Positions 1-6,286 of a stretch of 10,480 nucleotides of DNA are shown piece by piece. Source of the DNA: Bacillota bacterium (GTDB taxonomy: Bacteria > Bacillota > Clostridia > Tissierellales > Tissierellaceae); the NCBI GenBank assembly GCA_023388495.1, contig JAEWGC010000001.1:1-10480 (forward strand). Direction: 5' to 3'. The first letter of the stretch is position 1. Every line of letters starts with the position of its first letter. The notes below the pieces were generated by a model that searched no databases, was not told the origin of the DNA, and worked only from the letters and a program-made list of their open reading frames with translations. A program made the translations under genes and the position numbers.

Positions 1-93
1 ATATAGATTTTTAGCAGTATGAGTTAATTCTCTTAAGATTAAATATTCTTCTTTAGTAAGATTTTTAAGTTGCTGTTTTACTGTTAAATACAT
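1..93 (-). CDS. tnpB: TnpB (IS200/IS605 OrfB) transposon protein, N-terminus only
   Basis: Thirty-one codons read leftward from an ATG at 93 and run off the window edge. The peptide begins MYLTVKQQLKNLTKEEY and continues through a 'HTAKNLY' segment, the characteristic N-terminus of clostridial IS200/IS605-family TnpB proteins. TnpB is an RNA-guided nuclease (ancestor of Cas12) that uses an omega RNA encoded at the 3' end of the element; neither that RNA nor the RuvC-like part is inside this window. A GGAGGTGAAATA ribosome binding site precedes the ATG, and a promoter and hairpin lie just upstream. No tnpA is visible on the upstream side, so the element may be a tnpB-only (IS1341-like) type, or tnpA may lie outside. 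Family assignment is by recall of the N-terminal motif; whether the rest of the gene is intact is unknown. Confidence 0.85.
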   Translation of the reverse strand, partial: MYLTVKQQLKNLTKEEYLILRELTHTAKNLY

Positions 94-118
94 TATTTCA
101 CCTCCATTCTATGAATAT

Positions 119-147
119 ATTTTATCATAGAACAAAAGTTTGCTCAA
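119..147 (-). promoter_or_regulatory. tnpB promoter
   Basis: On the minus strand a TTGAGC -35 box (142-147) and a TAAAAT -10 box (119-124) are separated by exactly 17 bases, 25 bases before the tnpB ATG. The spacing and the distance to the ribosome binding site fit a housekeeping sigma-A promoter. The match is by eye only. Confidence 0.5.
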
Positions 148-179
148 TAGATTTATTGCCATTATCTGCAATTTATCAC

Positions 180-195
180 CCACTTATAGAAGTGG
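180..195. repeat. Hairpin, probable left-end palindrome of the tnpB element
   Basis: CCACTT-ATAG-AAGTGG forms a 6-bp stem with a 4-base loop about 90 bases upstream of tnpB. IS200/IS605 elements carry subterminal imperfect hairpins recognised by the Y1 transposase, and this one is in the right place for the left end. It is not followed by a T run in the minus direction, so it does not look like the terminator of the neighbouring gene. A second palindrome, AAGTTTATAAACTT (240-253), lies between it and the 632-residue gene. The exact element boundary cannot be fixed without an empty-site comparison. Confidence 0.4.
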
Positions 196-264
196 ATGTT
201 TTGTTGCTAGTTTTTTTGATAAATCTAATAAAAGTTAATAAGTTTATAAACTTCTCCTGTTTTA

Positions 265-2163
265 CTATTTCTTCATCCTTGCTACCAATACTACATCTGG
301 CTTGCTTCCTGTTAAAATACCTTCCAATGTATCAATAGCCGTACCTAATACTTCATTTTTAGAACGATTACTGCTTAAAACATCTATTAACCAAAATCCT
401 AAGGGAATACCAGCCATAGTCATACCAAGTTCAGGCTTTCTAGAACTTATCATTGTCCCGGCAAGTCCAAGAGCTGCTTGTAAAAAACCTGAAATCTTCC
501 ATTCTCCAAGTTGTTCTGACTTTCTTTCATAGTTTCTTACATCCTTATTGAAGCTTCTAACAATAGATTCTGCATCTTCCATACTGTTACAATCGTTTGA
601 AATTCTAAATAGAAACTTTCTCAGTCTTGAAATGTCTCCACTTTCAAAGGCCTTAGCAAAATCTATCACTGGTGCATCTGAATCAACGGAAAGAATTCCA
701 TCTAAAACATAGTTGTTAATAGGGTTAAACCTAAAGTAATCATAACAGTTTATGCCTGAATATGCATTTGCCAAGATTTGTACATAATGTTCATCAGAAT
801 ATCCTTCACTAAAAATTGGTGAAACATTTGAGCCAAATGGCGCCGCCCATTCAACAGTTGATGCAGCAGATAAGAATTCTAAATCACGCTCAAGCCCTGT
901 CATTTCCTTAACAATTTTTGATAGAAGCATTCCTAGTCCCAATGATGTGGTACCCATTGCTCCGCGATAATTAATCATATTCTCTGAGATAGACCACAAC
1001 CTTGATAATTCGCTAATAATAGGTATAAAAATTTTTCCCTTGTCATCATCCACCTCACGGACCAGATCATAAAGGCACTTAATTATCTCAGCCCTTTCCT
1101 TTATACCAATAGGTGGATACAAAAATGGAAATCTATTTCTACTGCTAATTATTGTCATAGCTGCAAGCCTTCTTGAGAATATCAGACTCTCAGGTGAGGA
1201 GTCAGCTATCTTTTCAATTAGCTTTGTTTGATATCTGTCTATGGATTGTGGCAACACAAATCCAACTTTACCTAATTCTGCAAGTCCTATTAATTCATCC
1301 TCAGTTATTCTTAATGATGACAAAATTTCCTCTTCTCTACCTAGGATAGGAAAGGCAATTATTGTTTTCTCATATAAAGATAGATAATTCCTTATATTGA
1401 TTTGTGGAAAAACTGAAGCGTTGATGAAACATCTGGATTCAAGCTTATCCCATTCATCTGGCATTAATCCCCCTAGATTATTGATTTCTCCTGAGAAAAT
1501 TTTAATGCGTTTATCTCTCCAAAGCTCCTCATCTTTTTCAATGGCTTCCAAAAGATTCTTGGAGATTCTATATGGAATTAGCTTAGATGGAATAATATCT
1601 ATATCTCCATTTCCGAAAGCATATCTAAAGGGCTCTTTTTCATTCAGAAAACTATTATCCACATATATCTTATACCTAACTGGTACCCCCTGTTTAAGTA
1701 TAACATCCTTAAGGATAAGTAGTTCTGCCTTTGTTAACACTCTTTCCACCTTTACATCAATTATTCTTGCCTCACCCTTACAAATATTAATCTGTGGAAA
1801 ATCTTTAGGGAGAGCAATAATTATATTGGAGAAAAGATTCCTTATATTTTTGGCGCCCCCACCTGAATCAACTATTTCGTTAATTTCCCTTTCATCTATT
1901 CTCACTGCTCCTTCAGGACAACTATCAACTAAACTAATAGGGCACCCTAGCGCCCTATTATTGTCAAACCATTCCCATATACTTGTCCCATCAAAAGCTA
2001 AGGTATTCTCATCTATACCATCACAAACAATGTAATACATGAGGTCCTTTTTGTATAGACCTTTTACATTGACGCCTGGTTGCATTAAAATAAAGCTTTC
2101 ATATACCCACTTTGGTGTACAGTCAACTTCAATTGAATCAATCATTATAAAATCGGAACTCAT
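265..2163 (-). CDS. Unknown 632-residue protein with hydrophobic C-terminal region
   Basis: I do not recognise this family. The ORF starts with ATG behind GGTGAGGGT (short spacing) and ends with TAG. No signal peptide is apparent. Most of the protein looks globular and mixed alpha/beta. Residues about 559-596 contain two hydrophobic stretches (around 'GFLQAALGLAGTMISS' and 'GMTMAGIPLGFWLIDVL') that could be one membrane hairpin or a buried helical pair, followed by a short soluble tail. There is no P-loop, zinc cluster or nuclease motif that I can see. Upstream, an extended -10 (TG-A-TATACT, about 2208-2216) could provide a promoter. It appears to be a single-gene unit between the VanZ remnant and the tnpB element. 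Its intact 1.9-kb frame amid decayed neighbours suggests a maintained function. Confidence 0.8.
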   Translation of the reverse strand: MSSDFIMIDSIEVDCTPKWVYESFILMQPGVNVKGLYKKDLMYYIVCDGIDENTLAFDGTSIWEWFDNNRALGCPISLVDSCPEGAVRIDEREINEIVDSGGGAKNIRNLFSNIIIALPKDFPQINICKGEARIIDVKVERVLTKAELLILKDVILKQGVPVRYKIYVDNSFLNEKEPFRYAFGNGDIDIIPSKLIPYRISKNLLEAIEKDEELWRDKRIKIFSGEINNLGGLMPDEWDKLESRCFINASVFPQINIRNYLSLYEKTIIAFPILGREEEILSSLRITEDELIGLAELGKVGFVLPQSIDRYQTKLIEKIADSSPESLIFSRRLAAMTIISSRNRFPFLYPPIGIKERAEIIKCLYDLVREVDDDKGKIFIPIISELSRLWSISENMINYRGAMGTTSLGLGMLLSKIVKEMTGLERDLEFLSAASTVEWAAPFGSNVSPIFSEGYSDEHYVQILANAYSGINCYDYFRFNPINNYVLDGILSVDSDAPVIDFAKAFESGDISRLRKFLFRISNDCNSMEDAESIVRSFNKDVRNYERKSEQLGEWKISGFLQAALGLAGTMISSRKPELGMTMAGIPLGFWLIDVLSSNRSKNEVLGTAIDTLEGILTGSKPDVVLVARMKK

Positions 2164-2288
2164 ACCCTCACCATATTAATACCTTTCTAGAGATTATATC
2201 TATATTTAGTATATCAAAAATCACCATGGTTTAAAATTGTTTTATATGAATATCAATCGAATCCTAGTCCCACTGATTAAGTATATTA

Positions 2289-2510
2289 TTACTTATTCTT
2301 CTTTAACAATTTTATCCCTCTTATTGCAAGAATAACTACAATTACCATAATGGTCCCCATAAGGGCCCCAGACCCATCAACAATAACATCATTTAGAGAT
2401 GATGTTCTACCGACAAATCCTTAATTATATTCATCGATTACTGCTATCCCCACTGGTAAGCTTATGCCTAACAAGAAACTTATTAGAACTTTCTTAGAGT
2501 AGGCATATCC
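2289..2510 (-). pseudogene. VanZ-family membrane protein remnant
   Basis: Reading toward the double stop at 2286-2291, the frame encodes 'AYSKKVLISFLLGISLPVG', then 'VIDEYN', an in-frame TAA (2421-2423), then 'GFVGRTSSLNDVIVDGSG' and a hydrophobic tail ending 'GIKLLKKNK'. This matches the conserved centre of VanZ-like proteins (D-E-x-x-Q-x-F-x-x-G-R-x-x-x-x-x-D-V), with the stop replacing the conserved Gln (CAA to TAA is one base). The N-terminal half of a normal VanZ protein is absent: upstream, this frame runs into the small ORF at 2515-2640. VanZ members are small membrane proteins, some linked to teicoplanin resistance. This copy looks truncated and dead. Confidence 0.7.
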
Positions 2511-2514
2511 AAAA

Positions 2515-2640
2515 CTATAGCATATCCAATTCCAACAAATCCTCTAGTAGCTCATATCCTTTTTCATCTATAAAATCCTGTTTATTAATCAGTAGCCTTT
2601 TTATTTCTATTTCTGAATACTTCATCTGACTTCTACCCAT
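2515..2640 (-). CDS. Small 41-residue ORF following the pRiA4b-family gene
   Basis: An ATG (2638-2640) lies two bases after the TAA of the upstream gene and opens a 41-codon frame, starting MGRSQMKYSEIEIKRLL and ending in an acidic, leucine-rich helix before TAG. An inner ATG at residue 6 is also possible. There is no independent promoter, so expression would depend on readthrough and translational coupling from 2643-3374. The sequence is charged and helical and I do not recognise it. It could be a small partner protein, or the intact start of a gene fused by deletion to the VanZ remnant that begins right after it. Confidence 0.4.
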   Translation of the reverse strand: MGRSQMKYSEIEIKRLLINKQDFIDEKGYELLEDLLELDML

Positions 2641-2642
2641 TT

Positions 2643-3374
2643 TTATTTTCTATACTTATCCTCAATCACTACATATCTTTCGTGGTTTATCTTGTCCCAC
2701 TCAGTCTTCTTGTAGTTAATCCCCTTGAGCCTTTCATTAATCCAGTCAGGATCATATTCTCTGAAATGCATCCCTTCAGCCCATGCCTTGATATCTTCAT
2801 GCTCAGGATGCTTCTCATCTTTGTAGATCTCCATAAACTCATAAAATCCATGAATTCCTCCAACATCTTCAGGGGGAGCTGTCTCCGCTCCATCAAGTAG
2901 TGTTGGAAAACCAAAATAGTAATCATCAACGATTTCTTCAAGTTTTATAATAAACCAACAATCATCTCCGAAGTCATAATTATATCTGATTTCCTTATAC
3001 TTCTCTAGATAATCATCTATCTTAAGTCCTGTAGGCTTTCTGACCTCAATCTTTAATCTTTCCTGATGTGGTTTCTCAAACTGAAGCATTTCAGGTGGCA
3101 ATGTTTTTAATCGTTCTTCATACATAGCTTTATTCTTTTTATAATGTTGATGTTCAAGGTAGGCTTCTTCATTATCAGTTACTATCTTGTTGTCCTTAGT
3201 TAGGTCAAACTCAAATAAGTGATATCCTGAATTCGGATACCCACTTTGGAAATTCGTCACGTTCTGGATGATATCATGAAGCTTTTTATAGGTAGCTCCT
3301 GCTGGCATGATGACACGCCGCCAGATAAGAGGATTGGAGCCTTGTAGTTCTATTTTAATGATGTAGGATTTCAT
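2643..3374 (-). CDS. Plasmid pRiA4b ORF-3 family protein
   Basis: The 243-residue product has the signature blocks of the pRiA4b ORF-3-like family (Pfam PF07929). These are 'LQGSNPLIWRRVIMPAG' near residues 10-26, 'LHDIIQ' at about 32-37, 'YNYDFGDDCWFIIKLEEI' at about 131-148, and 'APPEDVGGIHGFYEF' at about 166-180 with the following 'HPEH' and 'DPDWIN' segments. A charged insert of about 60 residues separates the first and second halves. The family's biochemical role is unknown; members are common on plasmids and near transposons. The ATG has a GGAAGGTGA ribosome binding site at good distance and an extended -10 promoter upstream. The frame is intact and appears to be the first gene of its transcript. 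Confidence 0.9.
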   Translation of the reverse strand: MKSYIIKIELQGSNPLIWRRVIMPAGATYKKLHDIIQNVTNFQSGYPNSGYHLFEFDLTKDNKIVTDNEEAYLEHQHYKKNKAMYEERLKTLPPEMLQFEKPHQERLKIEVRKPTGLKIDDYLEKYKEIRYNYDFGDDCWFIIKLEEIVDDYYFGFPTLLDGAETAPPEDVGGIHGFYEFMEIYKDEKHPEHEDIKAWAEGMHFREYDPDWINERLKGINYKKTEWDKINHERYVVIEDKYRK

Positions 3375-3402
3375 TGGTGGTCACCTTCCTTTCTTTAGGT
3401 CT

Positions 3403-3411
3403 ATTATATCA
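3403..3411 (-). promoter_or_regulatory. Extended -10 promoter for the pRiA4b-family gene
   Basis: The minus strand reads TG-A-TATAAT here, a perfect extended -10 element about 28 bases before the ATG at 3374. No good -35 box sits 17 bases upstream, which is usual for extended -10 promoters. The element lies just past the stop of the broken regulator gene at 3422. Confidence 0.45.
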
Positions 3412-3421
3412 ATACTACGTT

Positions 3422-3734
3422 TTATATTTCCTTCTTTATCTTAAATAAAACTTCTGCAAGCTTTATTCCAAGTTCTGTTAAATCGTAGTCTATTTGTGTC
3501 TTACCATTATACATATGAGTACGTTTAGCTTTTACTAACCCAACAGCTATTAGCCTATCACAGTTTAATTCACTTATCTTTTTCGTTACTACTCCACCAT
3601 CAAACCCTTCATTAATATATTCCTTTTTCGGCTATATCTATTCCAATAGATGTAAATTCCTCAAGAAAGACTGACTTCATAACTGAATCTATTGGGTGAG
3701 GGGTATTAGGTGATCCTATATTATTATTATCCAT
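3422..3734 (-). pseudogene. Winged-helix-like regulator, frameshifted at an A tract
   Basis: An ATG at 3734 with a GGAGGACAAATAA ribosome binding site opens a frame (MDNNNIGSPNTPHPIDSVMK...) that stops at 3612-3614 after 40 codons. The downstream frame, read continuously to TAA at 3422, encodes '...GFDGGVVTKKISELN', 'LIAVGLVKAKRTHMYNGK' and 'YDLTELGIKLAEVLFK', a pattern typical of a winged-helix DNA-binding domain ending ('GLVK ... YDLTELG'). Removing one A from the five-A run at 3624-3628 joins the two frames into 'DIAEKEYINEGFDG' and gives a protein of about 103 residues. The gene is therefore broken, phase-variable or mis-assembled at this homopolymer. It overlaps the stop of the small upstream ORF. 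Confidence 0.65.
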
Positions 3735-3870
3735 TTATTTGTCCTCCGATACACTCAACAGAATTTGTATATTCTACAGCTTTATCTGCCATATACATTA
3801 AATGACTTATCATTATAATAATATGAAGTGCTTCATATCTACATAAAATACAACTTGTTTTTTGTTTCAT
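3727..3870 (-). CDS. Small 47-residue CxxC protein
   Basis: An ATG at 3870 with an AGAGGTGAAAA ribosome binding site starts a 47-codon frame: MKQKTSCILCRYEALH, a hydrophobic 'IIIMISHLMYM' stretch, and a C-terminal part with Cys40. The C7-x-x-C10 pair could bind metal or form a disulphide. The TAA overlaps the start of the winged-helix-like gene by eight bases, so the two are translationally coupled as a two-gene unit. I do not recognise the family. Good Shine-Dalgarno sites for both genes and the overlap support it being a real gene rather than chance. Confidence 0.55.
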   Translation of the reverse strand: MKQKTSCILCRYEALHIIIMISHLMYMADKAVEYTNSVECIGGQING

Positions 3871-4177
3871 TTTTCACCTCTTATTTCTACAACTACCTAG
3901 GCAGGAACCTGTCCATATAAATTTGAAAGGCTATAATGTATTGCTTTATTAAATCCATTCATCAACTCCATTATTTATATAATTTTCTGACATCTCTACC
4001 TGTAAAAAAACGGACACTACTTTCTCAAATATTCACATGTCCGTCTTAGTTATCTTATTATATCTTAACAATAATTTCCTTCTAAATCAATAACACCTCA
4101 TCAAGGTTTCCAAATCATATCACCACTAAATAAAAAAGTTCAGGTCCAACCAATTCACACCAGTTGTGCTAAACGCA
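3871..4177 (-). other. Spacer with terminator and very short ORFs
   Basis: No substantial gene is present. On the minus strand it holds a terminator hairpin (4004-4044), a possible TATAAT box just before it (4057-4062), and two tiny frames. One is 21 codons (3897-3962, MNGFNKAIHYSLSNLYGQVPA) with GGAG seven bases before its ATG; the other is 14 codons (3949-3993). Neither has recognisable homology. They could be leader peptides or debris of a mobile element. Confidence 0.4.
4004..4044 (-). terminator. Rho-independent terminator of the export gene
   Basis: On the minus strand, ACGGACA (4038-4044) pairs with TGTCCGT (4010-4016) across a 21-base loop and is followed directly by seven Ts (4004-4010). 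It lies about 130 bases after the stop of the COG2426 gene. The arms could also be the end repeats of a lost insertion sequence, but the T run favours termination. Confidence 0.6.
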
Positions 4178-4666
4178 TCATCCTGCTATCACATTAAATA
4201 CCCCATGACTAAGCCCCATAATAAGTATCCCTGCTATTAAGTTCCCTACAAATATAGCAGGGAATGCCCATTTAAATCTCATATCTAGAAGTGCTGCTGC
4301 AAGACTTCCACTCCATACACCTGTCCCTGGCAACGGTATGGCCACAAATATAAGTAGTCCCCATGCACCATATTTTTGTATATTTCCAGACTTAATAAGA
4401 GATTTATCTGTAAGTTTATGTACTAGGTTTTTAAATGTTCTTGTCTTCTTTAAATAGTTAAATATAGGTCTAATAGTAAATAAAATAAAAGGTACTGGAA
4501 TCATACTACCTATGAAGCTAAGAATAGTAGCATGGATAGGAGACAGTCCCAGAGATATACCTACTGGGATTGCTCCACGTAATTCTATAATAGGTAATTC
4601 TGATGTTAGTATTACAGTTAACTCAATTGATAAAAAATTAAGTAGTTCCTTCAATATATTTTCCAT
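4178..4666 (-). CDS. Small multidrug export family membrane protein (COG2426)
   Basis: The 162-residue protein matches the small multidrug export family (Pfam PF06695) in length and motifs: 'SELPIIELRGAIPVG' at residues 22-36 and 'IPLPGTGVWSGSLAA' at residues 110-124. Hydrophobic segments at about 12-28, 44-66, 100-116, 118-128 and 134-152 fit an integral membrane protein of four or five spans. The family name implies transport, but no substrate is established. The ATG follows AAGGGGTGAAGG. A nine-codon mini-ORF (MKKQGVKVK, stop TAA directly abutting the ATG) precedes it and may couple translation. It is downstream of the truncated galU and separated from it by a hairpin. The frame is complete. 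Confidence 0.85.
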   Translation of the reverse strand: MENILKELLNFLSIELTVILTSELPIIELRGAIPVGISLGLSPIHATILSFIGSMIPVPFILFTIRPIFNYLKKTRTFKNLVHKLTDKSLIKSGNIQKYGAWGLLIFVAIPLPGTGVWSGSLAAALLDMRFKWAFPAIFVGNLIAGILIMGLSHGVFNVIAG

Positions 4667-4712
4667 TTATTTTACCTTCACCCCTTGCTTTTTCATATCT
4701 CCATTTACATAA

Positions 4713-4741
4713 AGAACTTCGGAAAACTTACCCGAAGTTCT
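4713..4741 (-). terminator. Hairpin terminator after truncated galU
   Basis: AGAACTTCGG (4713-4722) and CCGAAGTTCT (4732-4741) form a perfect 10-bp stem with a 9-base loop, starting 10 bases past the galU stop. The T run on the exit side is short (TTT before ATG), so termination may be partial, and the export gene downstream could receive readthrough. Confidence 0.6.
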
Positions 4742-4751
4742 AATAAAATCT

Positions 4752-5285
4752 TTATTCTTCAGTTGTAGCTACCTCATCTAAGGCAATACATTTAGTTTCT
4801 CTTTCAACAGTCTTCACCAAATAATCAAGGAACTCTTCTCTTAAATCTTCACGCCTTAAAGCATACTCTATAGTTGCCTCTAAAAATCCTTGCTTATCTC
4901 TATCTCCTACATCATATCTTCTTCCTTCAAATACGTAGGCATACATTGCTTCTCTTTGGGCTAATTCTTTTAGTCCATCTGTTAGCTGAATCTCTCCACC
5001 TTTACCAGGCTTAGTATGCTCTAGGATTTCAAATATAGCTGGATTTATAATATATCTCCCAAGGATGGCGATATTAGATGGTGCATCTTCTTTTGATGGC
5101 TTTTCAACCAAATCCTTTACCTTATATACTCTTCCTTCTATATGCTTTCCATCTACAATACCATATTTACTTACATCTTCATTTGCTACTTCTTGTACAC
5201 CTAATATTGTAGTTTTGTATTCATCATAAGCCTCTATCATTTGCTTTAGACAAGGCTTATCATTATAGACAATATCATCACCTTT
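4752..5285 (-). pseudogene. galU: UTP-glucose-1-phosphate uridylyltransferase, 5'-truncated
   Basis: GalU makes UDP-glucose from UTP and glucose-1-phosphate in the cytoplasm for envelope glycans. The C-terminal half is clear: 'GDDIVYNDKPCLKQMIEAYDEY', 'VEKP', 'APSNIAILGRYI', 'GGEIQLTDGL' and the substrate-site 'YDVGD' followed by a 'GFLEATIEYALRR' helix. The frame is homologous up to GGT at about 5283; upstream of that there are in-frame stops. The N-terminal nucleotidyl-transfer half, with its GxGTRxLPxTK motif, is missing. The first usable ATG (5240) would give 162 residues against about 290 for the family. The segment 'VGDRDKQGF' seems two codons longer than usual (VGDKQGF), possibly a six-base duplication (GATAGA/GATAAG). 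A TG-G-TATAAT box at 5327-5335 could still transcribe it. The product would lack catalysis. Confidence 0.85.
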
Positions 5286-5632
5286 ATATATGAGACTAAA
5301 CTAAAATCTAAGCCTGTTCTTAATGGATTATACCATACTTATGAAAGGGTTGCTTAAATGGTGTTTAATATACTAATTATATTCTAAGTCTATTAACAAA
5401 TAGGCCTATTTATTTTGGTCTTTTTCTTAAATTAATTATAGTCTTTAGTTAAATTTCTCTAATGTTCATTACATTAAGGTATTTTTTGCAATTTTAATAC
5501 AATAATTAACGTTTAATACTTAAATAATCATCAAACTTCACTTCGGGTGTAATTTTTGATGAGGACAAGATCTTTTCAGATGTCATATGTTTTTTTCCTC
5601 TTTAAATTAAATAATAATATCTTAAACCATTA
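5286..5632 (-). other. Intergenic stretch between truncated galU and zinc-ribbon gene
   Basis: This AT-rich spacer marks the break that removed the 5' half of galU. It contains an extended -10 element on the minus strand (5327-5335), a perfect 14-base palindrome AAATAGGCCTATTT (5398-5411), and one 26-codon ORF listed separately. I see no RNA gene and no recognisable transposase. Confidence 0.4.
5506..5586 (-). CDS. Possible 26-residue small ORF
   Basis: An ATG at 5586 follows AAAGAGGAAAAAAACAT, a good ribosome binding site, and opens MTSEKILSSSKITPEVKFDD, ending YLSIKR before TAA. It lies 46 bases after the stop of the zinc-ribbon HEPN-like gene, so it could be a last small gene of that operon or the N-terminal stub of a lost gene. 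I recognise no family; the ribosome binding site is the main support. Confidence 0.3.
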   Translation of the reverse strand: MTSEKILSSSKITPEVKFDDYLSIKR

Positions 5633-6238
5633 TTATTGAGTCCAATCTGACCAGCCACATTCGGAGCATTTTACAAAATGATATATGTCATCACGGTCTT
5701 CATTATAATGAGAACGAGTTTCAAGTTTTAGAGATTTACATTTTGGACATTTCGTTACTCCAAAATACTCAAATATGGGACTGCCTTCTCTTTCATTGAG
5801 TAAAACCAATGCCTCTATGGAGGTAATTAACGAAATACATAAATTAATACAAAGAAATGCATGTTCTGGATACACACTTGATGAATGAGTAATTGTATGT
5901 AATTCTCTAACTACCTTATCTACATAAGAATTTAGGGAATCAACAACACTTCTATCCCCTCCACTCTTAGTATAATATTTAATTGTATCTTTTAATAATT
6001 CTTTAGTATCTGCTCCTTTTATATCCGTTTCAGAATATTCAGGGCTATAAATTTGATTTGCATAATCCATTAACGATTCCCTGCAATTAAGACCAACTTC
6101 ATTAACATCTTCAACACTGTGAGCTTCCAAAGCTCTCTTAGTTGCACGAAGGAGTCTTCTTGCGACTGATGGATAGGGTGTAACAAACTGAAATTGTTTT
6201 CTAGAAAACTCAGTTAATAATTCTTCATAATTATCCAA
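5633..6238 (-). CDS. HEPN-like helical protein with C-terminal zinc ribbon
   Basis: The start is a TTG (6236-6238) behind GGAGGTAAAATGC; there is no in-frame ATG that fits. Residues about 20-150 look all-helical, and 'VRELHTITHSSSVYPEHA' at 110-127 supplies an R111-x6-H118 pair before a long hydrophobic helix, as in HEPN domains (motif Rx4-6H). Residues 164-194 hold C164-x2-C167 and C191-x2-C194, a zinc ribbon ending 'CGWSDWTQ'. HEPN proteins are often metal-independent RNases in toxin-antitoxin and abortive-infection systems; the ribbon might bind RNA, DNA or a partner. The gene starts 48 bases after the AbiH-family stop with no clear terminator between, so the two are probably co-transcribed. 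The HEPN assignment is tentative because the motif is not the canonical RNxxxH; the ribbon is clear. Confidence 0.75.
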   Translation of the reverse strand: MDNYEELLTEFSRKQFQFVTPYPSVARRLLRATKRALEAHSVEDVNEVGLNCRESLMDYANQIYSPEYSETDIKGADTKELLKDTIKYYTKSGGDRSVVDSLNSYVDKVVRELHTITHSSSVYPEHAFLCINLCISLITSIEALVLLNEREGSPIFEYFGVTKCPKCKSLKLETRSHYNEDRDDIYHFVKCSECGWSDWTQ

Positions 6239-6286
6239 GCATTTTACCTCCTAATTATACTACAACTATGCTTTACACACACTATA

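Noticed and set aside
1397..2035. 212-codon plus-strand open frame
   Set aside because: It lies entirely within the intact 632-residue minus-strand gene, has no ribosome binding site and a composition typical of antisense shadow.
2687..2941. 84-codon minus-strand frame
   Set aside because: Alternative frame inside the clear pRiA4b-family gene.
5283..5349. Plus-strand peptide ETKLKSKPVLNGLYHTYERVA resembling a protein end
   Set aside because: It has no start or upstream homology, and its upstream reading is only the antisense of galU, so I could not support a transposase fragment.
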